This document shows positions 55,441-64,000 of a DNA stretch of 64,000 nucleotides, one piece after another. Below the pieces are notes generated by a model. That model was not told where the DNA came from. It was given only the letters and a program-made list of their open reading frames with translations, and ran no database searches. Both the position numbers and the translations under genes were made by a program. The stretch comes from Pollenia angustigena (Eukaryota; Arthropoda; Insecta; Diptera; Polleniidae), in the NCBI GenBank assembly GCA_930367215.1, contig OV884059.1:71829393-71893392 (forward strand). The letters run 5' to 3'. Positions within the stretch are counted from its first letter, which is position 1; each line of letters starts with the position of its first letter.

Positions 55441-58090
55441 CATAGACAGACATTTTTAGCACAAAATGCTTACTTAACTGCTTATTTGCCTTTCCTATAA
55501 CATTGACATTTTACTTATCACAGTGTTGTGTAAGAAATTTCACTGTTTCTCCGTTTCTCTTACAAAACGCCAATATCAAACGCAAATCGGAACATTTGAT
55601 GCGAATCGAACAACCATAATCGATTGTCTTCGTCTCGAAAAATACTTTTTAAAAAACAATGGATAAGAATTTTTAACTTACCTTTACCTGCTTTACAGCC
55701 CTGTTTTATCTAATAATTTAAGTACAACCCGACTGCAGGATAAGATTTGTTCACCACTGTAACAGATAAAAAATTCTATGTAGTTCTTAACTATTTAGAA
55801 CTAATTTAATGTATTATTTTCTTCACTCCACCCTTTAATGTTTTTATAAACATTTATCCAATAGTTATTGAAAAAACTCACGCACTGTGAAAATGTTTAA
55901 GTTTTCTGTATACTCTGTGGTACATCACTATAGAACCACCATACTTTTTAGTATAAATAGACAACAAATTGTGATTACAAAAGACAATAAATAAATTTAT
56001 CTATAGAGAAAAGTTAAAGAAACTTCGAATGATAATTTGAATTAAAAAAAAAACTTAAGACTACATTCAGGGTTTAAAAAACTGCAGTCGGAACCAAAAA
56101 CTGTCGAACACAAAACGAAAATTTGTGTATATTTGTGTGGTTCAAAAAAAAAAAAAAATATTGAAGTATTAATCAGTCGTTTGGGTTGATTAAGTTTACT
56201 ACAATATTATCTCGCGACAGTAGTTACCAAAATCAATATGGGTAAAAAAGTTCATTGAGTGCTTCGAAAATGATAAAAATTGATATTTACCTATCCGAAA
56301 AATATTTCTACTGCGGAATCGCTAGATTATTTTGTACTACAATTTGTAGGCTATTTTTATAAAAAAAAAATAAAGAGGTTCTATCCTGATGAACGACAGT
56401 GTAAGTTACACTCACACACGATTTTATTGACCCTTTACAGCAGAGTCAGGAATACATGATAAAATTGTGTTTTTTTTTTTTTTTTTGTAATAATATTTTG
56501 CTTTCATTACCAATGCTAACTGCCGAAAAAGGAACTAATAAAAATGGATACATAATAATGTTACAGCATAGAATTTTCCGGCCGAAAGGCTTATTTTTAA
56601 GGTTAAAATTAGCAAAAAAAAAATATCTTAATTAATAGTTGCCTAACTATTTTTTAATGTAAATACAATTTGTTTATTTTTTTAAATTCTTAAAAATTGT
56701 TTTTAGTCATATACAAGTATTTAATAATAAAATAATAAAAAAAGATAAATAATTTAAAAAATTTAAAATTAATCACATTAGATCCTTTTATCTCATTACT
56801 ATTTTTACTCTTAATTTATTGTAGTTGACAAGTACACAAGCAAACCGAAATTGAAAAGTTTAGAGCAAAAACTTTTCGCAAACGTTTGCTGATTGTATTG
56901 TATCTATATAAAGGGTAATCACGATGGTCATTGTGCAAATTTGCAGTGCATATTATGATTTATCGTGAGCATAACACTTTTATTTTTTGGGCAAATGTGC
57001 TATTTTTCTAAAAATGTATTCTGGCAACACTAAAAACTTCTGACAGCACTGTATACACAAGCAAATTAAAATAAATTTTTTTTCTTTTTAATTAAGTCAA
57101 GTTTTTTATAAGCAGTATTTCCCATTTAAATATACATAATAAGACCGAGTTTTATTATAAGCAAACAAAAAAATAATATTTCAGGTAGAAAGAACTCAAA
57201 AAACTAAATTTTTTTATGGAATGCTCTGTCCTGTTTTTAACACCTGACAAAAAGTTTATTCTTTATCATTATAGCTTATTTTTTAAATACTTTTTATGTA
57301 ATTTTCCGATTTAGCGATGTCAAATAAATTTTAGTGTTTGTTCTAAATTTTGCAATCGTTCGCGAATTGTAACCATTTTCTCGATTAAAGCGATTTTTTC
57401 CTGTAAGTGTCAGATTTTTTAAAGCTTTTGCGATTTTTAATAAATATTAGACTTTGCTATCATACCGCTGTTACCAAATATTTGGGAATTTCCGCTAATT
57501 TAGCAATTTTTACCTCTTGTTTTCATTCCTGTTAGGGCACTCTCAACACTGTCGATTCAAAAGGGGGCGAAAAGTTCAATACCTTTTGCCATTATTAAGG
57601 GCGAATTTTGTTGAATAAAACATGCTACTCTTTAAGAGAGTAAAACAACAAATTGCATTTTTTTAATAAAATGTCAAATCTTTGTTTTGAAAAGAAACCA
57701 TCGTAAAAAATAACAAATATGTATATGAGTTATGTTTGCTTTTAGGGAAATTGTACTTTACTATCAAAAATCAAGGAGAAGAAAGCATGGAATTGTAAGT
57801 TTATACTTTGAGTCTGTTCCATATCAAGCAATGCTTATTTTGAAAATATTTGTTTAGCACTTCTGTTCCTCAGTGTTGAAAAAAAAACAAAATGTGAGAG
57901 ATATTTCCAAAAAATGGTCAAAAAGTGTAACAAAATAGGTGATAATGATACAAAAGTATAATTTAAAAAAAGGGTCATAAAAGGTATCAACACCGTCGAA
58001 AAAGGGTCAAATTGATACTTTAGTATCACAACGGTAACGCTGGCTATGGGCAAATTCAAAATAAAAATTCAAAAAGAGCGAACGATGTGT
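55441..58090. other. AT-rich spacer, no gene seen
   Basis: Homopolymer tracts (about 56138-56157, 56469-56486). At 57866-58040 several AAAAAGGGTCA and GATACTTTAGTATC motifs suggest an old transposon end but the termini do not match. Confidence 0.5.
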
Positions 58091-58098
58091 ATACATAC

Positions 58099-59246
58099 CA
58101 GGCCTGCCATTTTTGCCGATCGGCATTTTGCAGATTTTTTGCCTCTAAATTATCAAAGTGCCGATTTGCCGATTTTTGCTCCAAAAATGCCGATTTTTTG
58201 ACTAACACGTAAAAGGCGATTACTTTTTGTTTGTTTGATAATAATACACTAACTTTAAGCGATACTGAAACAGTTGTAACATTGAAAAGAGACAACTGTT
58301 ATTAAGTCAGCGCTTCTACTTAAGAAAAAGGGGTTAGTTTTATTAAATATTAAATGCAGTGTTTGTAATGTGTGTTGAGTTAATACATTATTATTTGAAA
58401 AATATTCCACTATGAAGAATTAAAGCCAAAGTTAAAAAAGAAATAATTTTTAAACCTAAAATAATTCAGTTAAAATTTCTTTTTCTATTAGGAAAATATA
58501 AAACACTTTATATTTGTATTTGAAAATTGATAGATAAATACTTACAAAAGAATAAAGGTAAGATAAATGTATATTCACTATCAATGAATATAATTTAAAT
58601 AATAATTACTTTGATAATTAAATAATTTTTTTTTTTTAAGATTATAACGCAATTGAGGACGATGTTAGTACATAAATTAAATAGCCAATTCTTATGTAAG
58701 GAAAATTAAATAAATTTGCAAAATTTTTGGCAAAATTGGAGATTTATAACGTGAACATTTAATGGCAGCATTTGGTACAATTTTTGGTCCTTCCACATTC
58801 TTCCGCAAATGTGGAAATAATTTTTTAATGTAACAGAGTTTTGATGTTCACTGGAAAATTTATCTTTGCAAGTTATTCGTTTTTTAAAGATTATTTAAAA
58901 ATTAATAATTTAAACTGTTTTGATATTAATATTAAAACGGATTTAATAAAAATGTCAAATTCAAATATTTGTATATGGAATATACTTAATTATAAGAAAG
59001 TTAAAAAAACTTTATATTTAACTACAATTTCTTTGTAAAACGTTTATTTTGATTGATTCTTTTGAAATTTCATAAGTTATAAACATTAGATAATTCTGAA
59101 TTGTTCTTATTTATAAGTAAGAATATGTTTTATTGTATTTAAAATACGTATTTTTAATTTGCCGATTTTTTTATATTAAAGTGCCGATAATGCCGATTTT
59201 TTTTTTAAATATGCCGATTTTTTATCAAAATTATCTGGCACCCCTG
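58099..59246. mobile_element. hAT element with TGCCGATTTTT arrays
   Basis: The ends CAGGCCTGCCATTTTTGCCG and inverted CAGGGGTGCCAGATAATTTT are flanked by an exact 8-bp duplication ATACATAC (58091-58098, 59247-59254). TGCCGATTTTT-like motifs occur about five times within 110 bp of the left end and four times near the right end. Noncoding, 1148 bp. Confidence 0.92.
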
Positions 59247-59549
59247 ATACATACACAAAAAACAAAGAGCATAAAACCAACAAATGCAAACGCAAACAAA
59301 CCAATACAATGCCACACATGCAAAGCTTGCAATGTAGTGGTGCCCATACCTGTTTATAAGCTTCCTTAAAAACAATATGGCGGCTAATATGTCAAATGTT
59401 ATTTTTTACATTTGTTGGCAACTGAGCAAATATGCACTTCTAATTTTGCTCATAGTTTTTTAGTGCAAACGAAGTAAAATAGAGAAAATTTCAAATACGT
59501 ACATTTTGTTGTTGTGTTGTGCAAATGAGTGCATTTTTGCACGCATTTG

Positions 59550-60869
59550 CAGGGTTGTGAACTATTTCTAATCAAAAAGCGCCTTGTCCCCAATCAAAAA
59601 GCGCTAAGTAAAATTTAAATAAAAAACTTAATGAAATGTTTAAGAACCAAGTTTTATTAATTGCACTGGCCGTCAAAAAAAATCGTTTTAAATAAAAATA
59701 TATGAAAAACAAAGATACTACTGCGCTAAATTCAAATCCGTTTTTAGTTTTTTCTATCATGTCTTGTTTTTTTATGGGCTAGACTTATATTTTGACCGAA
59801 ATAAGGCATTTATGCTACAAACATTTTATCTCAACTTGAGAATCTTTTACAAAAAATTATTTTCTAAATTATTTCTTAATTAGTGGCGGCCATTTTTCCA
59901 TGCAAATAAGTATTTTTATCATTTATTAGAAATCCAGGTATATTGTGAATAAAATAAGACAAGAAATCAGTAAACAAAATGTTAACTAGACGTGATTGAA
60001 TAAACTATTTGGATTCAGCACGCTAAAGTGAATTAAAATCACATAATCAAGTTCTCTAGATCGACTTTTTTTATGTTTTTCCGAGCACTGTTAATAAAAC
60101 ATTAATATTTTTAAAAAGCCTTTTCTGATATTTCAGGAAAATTAAAGAAATATAATTTCAAATATACGCAGAAAGAATTATTTACTAAATCACCAGAAAA
60201 TATGTATTGAACCACGAAAATTTTCCACTATTCTCGTCCAAGCCAAAAATTTCTTATTGTATATAAACATAAGCAAAAAGTTGTGACTCAAAGCGAACTA
60301 AAATTTACTAAAATACAGCTAAAAAATTAATTTTAATTCTATAGTTACTTTCTTTGCTTTTTATTTTACAAAATCAGAAGAAAAGCCTAAAAGTTTTCCA
60401 CAAAAACGTATAGCACTAGTAAGTTTATAAAAAAAAACTTTGTTTCTTGATTCTATTTTAAAATCAGACTAATATTAAATAAATGCTTCTTAAAATTTTT
60501 GATCATATAACATTAACGTGAATTTTTAATCATGAGAAAATGTTTCTTTATTTAAGAAACTTTTACTTAATACGAACAAAACAAGTAAAAATCAGTTATT
60601 TATTTTTGGATTTTCTTGTTTTAAGAAACGAAATGGATTTCTTTAGAAAGTAAACTTCTTTCCTTGTTTAGAATGCTTTTCAGAGTAAAGTATTTACAAA
60701 ACGGAAACAAATTTTGGTTTAATGTGTCTTGATTTTAATGTATGCAAATGAAATACAAAAATGTTGGGTATCAATAAAAGCGCTAATTTAGCGCTCTTTT
60801 TAAAAAAAAGCGCTAAGGAAAAAATATGCGCCTTTTCGACAGTTAAAAAGCGCTAAATTGGCAACCCTG
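59550..60869. mobile_element. hAT element with AAAAAGCGCTAA arrays
   Basis: The ends CAGGGTTGTGAACTATTTC and inverted CAGGGTTGCCAATTTAGCG are flanked by an exact 8-bp duplication CGCATTTG (59542-59549, 60870-60877). AAAAAGCGC or its extension recurs twice at the left end and four times at the right end. Noncoding, 1320 bp. Confidence 0.92.
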
Positions 60870-60877
60870 CGCATTTG

Positions 60878-61534
60878 CATCGTTTGCACACTTTGCACTA
60901 CCCATCGTAATTTCTCTTAGTGTTTTTTGGTTTTGTGTAGAATTAAAAGACAGATTCTTGTAAAGTTTTTTGTTTTTGTTAATGCTTATTAAATAGTCCC
61001 AACAAATACGGAGATTTGATTTCAAATTGAAAATGATTTCAAATCAAACCTTTTTTCAAATGACACACGTTTGATAATGATTTGAAAATCATAGTAGCAT
61101 TCCCACAAAAAGTTGAGATTATTTTTAAATGGAGATATGCATCTATTTGTAACCTGCTTTCAAACGTTATTCTCAATTTAACAGCCATTGTGCAGTTCAG
61201 GATGTATAGGAGGTAGGCATATCCTTGCAGCGATTTTTTTTTCAAACTTGAAATTTTTGTTAACTACGACATTAAGTATCAGTATACTTAATTTTGTCGA
61301 TCTGCGATAAGAACTCTAGTTTTGCCGATTCACTATATGGGGACGGAGCACTGTAAGACGGTGTCGAAAAAAACACAGAAATAGTAAAAGGAGAAAAGAT
61401 TTTGTTTTTATGTAATAGGTATTAAATAAAAATGATAAAACTATAATTTTATATTTATTTCACAAAAAAATTGCGGTTAATGGCGATAGCTTATTTGGCA
61501 AATAATTGTTTGAAAAAAAAAACATTTTAGTCAG
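60878..61534. other. AT-rich spacer, no gene seen
   Basis: No repeat ends or coding similarity recognised. Confidence 0.5.
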
Positions 61535-61537
61535 TTA

Positions 61538-62824
61538 AGCCTGGCACTCTGTTTAACATTTCACGTGAAATGCTGTCAAAACGAATATGAAAAAAAAACT
61601 TGTGCGAAATATCTATGAAATAATGTTCATAGAGTTGTACTCTGTTTATTTTGTGAAAAAGTTCCGAAATGTTTCTGGAAACATTTTTTTATATCTGCGA
61701 AATAATGTAAGCTGCACTTATTTCACGTGGAATTTTAAGCAAAAGCAAAAAAATATGAACTAATTATTGATCTATATATATAACATAGGATGTGTGTCTT
61801 GGTCGATTTTGATAAAATTTTCAGGGAATCTTCAGAATATTCAGGCGGATGACACTGTGAAGATTTTCGGTCTGCGGGCGGAGGGGCGTGGCAAAATCCA
61901 ATTTTCATATCGCACCACCAATGACATCTATATAATTTGGACGATTTTTTCTTTAAAATGATCGCCATGGTCCAACTTAGATTTATACGAAAAGAAAATT
62001 TTGCCCAACCCACTTTTACGCCCACTTTTTTTGAATTACCTAAAATCAATAAACGGCTCCATCGCTTTGACAAATTTTTCTTTCAAATGTTCGTATTAAC
62101 CCATTTTAAGTTTTCATCGAAAGGAAAATTTACCACGCCTACTTTTACGCACATTTTTTCTATTAAGCGTTTTTACGGAAAGAACATTTTTGTCCGCCCA
62201 CTTTTTTCGATTTAACTAAAATCAAAAAACGGCTCCATCGTTTTTTTTCGTTTTTATCGAAAGAAAAATGTACCAAGCCTACATTAACGCACACTTTTTC
62301 TATTAAGCGCATAACTTGAGAACGGCTTGACCGATTTGGAAGATTTTTTCGTTAAAACCATTTTTACGGCAAGAAACTTTTGCCCCGCCCACTTTAACGC
62401 CCACTTTTTTCGATTCACCTAAAATCAGAAAACGGCTCCATCGATTTGACTTATTTTTCTTTCAAATGTTCGTTTCTTTTTAACGGATTTTAAAAATCAA
62501 ACGCAAACATTTTTCCTAATTTGGACAGGACAACGTCTGTCGGGTCAGCTAGTTATTGAATAAGAAATAAAAAATTTATATAACACAACCGATAACAGTT
62601 TTTTATCCATATTTACTTTCTTTTTTATTAAGAAAAATAAATTTTAGTAAAATAAATGTGGGCTTTCTTTACATACGCAAAACAATGTCCCATACTTTTC
62701 AAAAATAAAAACGTGAAATTGTACAAACTCGCAAGATAGGTAACATTGATACATGTCAATATTTTCGTGTGAAATAATAAATGTTGCTCAACATTTTTCA
62801 CAAATTTGAACAGAGTACTAGGCT
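61538..62824. mobile_element. PIF/Harbinger-like element (TTA duplication)
   Basis: The inverted ends AGCCTGGCACTCTGTT and AGCCTAGTACTCTGTT are bounded by TTA (61535-61537, 62825-62827). Subterminal TTTCACGTGAAAT/TTTGTGAAAAATGTT motifs occur at both ends. Its own sequence is about 500 bp; the rest is a Helitron. Confidence 0.75.
61771..62552 (+). mobile_element. Non-autonomous Helitron
   Basis: It begins TCTATATATATAACATAGGA after an A and ends GGGTCAGCTAG before a T, the canonical TC...CTRR with A/T target. The 3' hairpin is GACAG/CTGTC (loop GACAACGT) about 11 bases before the end. The inside has about four degenerate units of about 170 bp with CCCACTTTTACGCCCACTTT and AAACGGCTCCATCGATTTGA. 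No Rep/helicase. The 92- and 112-codon frames are repeat artefacts. Confidence 0.82.
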
Positions 62825-62827
62825 TTA

Positions 62828-63506
62828 ATCGTTAGGACATAGAAAAATATTACATATTTAAAACAGTAAATTTTCACTTTTTAGAAGGTAAATGCAAAAT
62901 GTTATTAACTCGACTCCAAAAATTAAAGTATTTTATATATCATTACTTTTTAAAAATATTATGTTTTTTCCCCTTATCTTAGCAATTTGCAAAAAATTAT
63001 ACGAAGGTATAACATTTTTTATGATTTTAAGATGCTGGTATCTTCAATTTAAACTTTTCGTTTAAGTTAATGCCGCAAACCCCCTAATTGTATCACTGTT
63101 ATGTGCATGTCGTTAGCATTTTATTATTTACTTATTTTCCTAAGAACTTTGTCAACCTGCCCAAGCTAATAGAAAAAAAACAAATTGAAAATGGGAAAGA
63201 AATACAAACAAAACAATCAAAAAAGTTCGACTAGAAAACAAAATGCACATGTTAATGTTATTAGTTTCAATTTCAGACAGCAGAGCATTAGTTAGTATGT
63301 ATGTATGTACATATGAATATTGACCCTGGCCTCTAACAAACAAACAAAAATGGGAAATGGGAATAGGAATGGAATGGTAAAAATAAAGCAAAATTAACAT
63401 GTAAAATATTCTACTTCTGTACAACAATATATTGTTTACAACATTATATTGTTGTTATTGCAATTGCAATCTAATGTTTACTTTTTTGTTTAATTTTTAT
63501 TTAATA
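62828..63506. other. AT-rich spacer, no gene seen
   Basis: A GTATGTATGTATGTACATAT microsatellite at about 63296; otherwise unassigned. Confidence 0.5.
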
Positions 63507-63842
63507 CACGCAGAGAAAATACATGGTTAAATCATGGTCAAAAAATTCCCTAATATGTTCTCTGCATATGGCCACAAACAAATTGTAGTTGATTTTAATA
63601 TTTATTGTGTCACAGTAAAAAAATACCCTGTTTATATTTCATGATTTAATGATCAAATAGAACTGCGTTGACACAACACTTTCGATAAAATTTAACATGC
63701 AAATTTGCCGCAGAAAGCCGCAACATTTGATTAAAGTTGCAATACTTATTTTTAAGTTTTTTGCAAACATACTAATTGCGATATAATAAAATATATTTTT
63801 TCTTAGTGCACACAGAAAAAATTATTGCCGAATTATTTTCAA
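63507..63842. mobile_element. CACGCAGAG-family end fragment
   Basis: CACGCAGAGAAAATACATGG at about 63508 matches the starts at 23699 and 32208. The partner end is not in view (CACACAGAAAAAATTATTG at about 63810 is in the same orientation and may be a second, older end). Confidence 0.4.
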
Positions 63843-64000
63843 CACTGAAAGAAAAATGCTTCATATATTTAATGAATCATTTTCATAAAAAAAATTTCTT
63901 TGGTAAATGAAAATTTTCATTGTCTAAATGGAATTTATAATGAAATATTTTCGTAAAAATCGCTTCATTGGATTTCGTAATTACGTTAAAAATTTTCATT
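63843..64000 (+). mobile_element. CACTGAAAG element, copy C (cut by window end)
   Basis: CACTGAAAGAAAAATGCTTC and the following 140 bases align with the start of 3630-4557 with small indels. The flank is AA rather than TA, and the rest lies outside the window. Confidence 0.85.

Noticed and set aside
57862..58040. Possible hAT MITE (CAGTGTTG and an inverted CAGCGTTAC end)
   Set aside because: The flanking 8-mers CTGTTCCT and GCTATGGG do not match and the inverted match is only a few bases.

Overview
This 64 kb window looks like gene-poor, transposon-saturated nuclear DNA from a higher (cyclorrhaphan) fly. The evidence is the strong A/T bias, many copies of a mini-me/DINE-1-type repeat ((TA)n, a short conserved core, then a GTCY microsatellite), Jockey-group and other APE-type LINE remnants, mariner/IS630, hAT, PIF/Harbinger-like, pogo-like and Helitron-type elements. 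The species is inferred, not proven. I found no convincing host exon, no genuine tRNA or rRNA gene, and no intact transposase or reverse transcriptase. All recognisable coding sequence is broken transposon coding sequence.

Layout. 0.3-2.8 kb: a nested stack (terminal-inverted-repeat element, then hAT, then a TA-flanked MITE). 2.8-9.3 kb: foldback elements with tRNA-like cores, plus two inverted copies of a 0.9 kb CACTGAAAG element, each carrying a SINE-like insert; a third copy enters at the right edge. 10.5-16.9 kb: hAT MITEs with exact 8-bp duplications, mini-me elements with internal tandem repeats, and a 1.2 kb foldback. 17.8-21.3 kb: Harbinger-like MITEs and a mariner transposase fragment. 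22.3-29.5 kb: a repeat family present as a tandem array and as a diverged single copy split by a hAT element. 30-41 kb: a large mini-me, a 2.4 kb hAT, and a mini-me split by a composite foldback. 41.2-45.8 kb: two LINE remnants. 47.6-55.4 kb: a hAT loaded with nested MITEs, a mariner remnant, a pogo-like element and a LINE fragment split by a hAT MITE. 58-63 kb: two hAT elements with dense subterminal motifs and a Harbinger-like element containing a Helitron.

The most notable signal is in the 22.3-29.5 kb repeat family. On one strand it carries a sequence that folds as a type I hammerhead ribozyme: complete CTGATGA and GAAA cores and an ATA cleavage triplet, at 22816-22879 (minus) and 29372-29435 (plus). 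The two copies differ in stem I but keep it paired. The family occurs as a tandem repeat of about 470 bp with no protein coding. This is the architecture of animal retrozymes or Penelope-like terminal repeats.

The nesting gives a readable relative chronology: several insertions can be checked against an uninterrupted paralogue in the same window. The elements do not form a pathway. What they share is dependence on enzymes supplied from elsewhere, because nearly all are non-autonomous.
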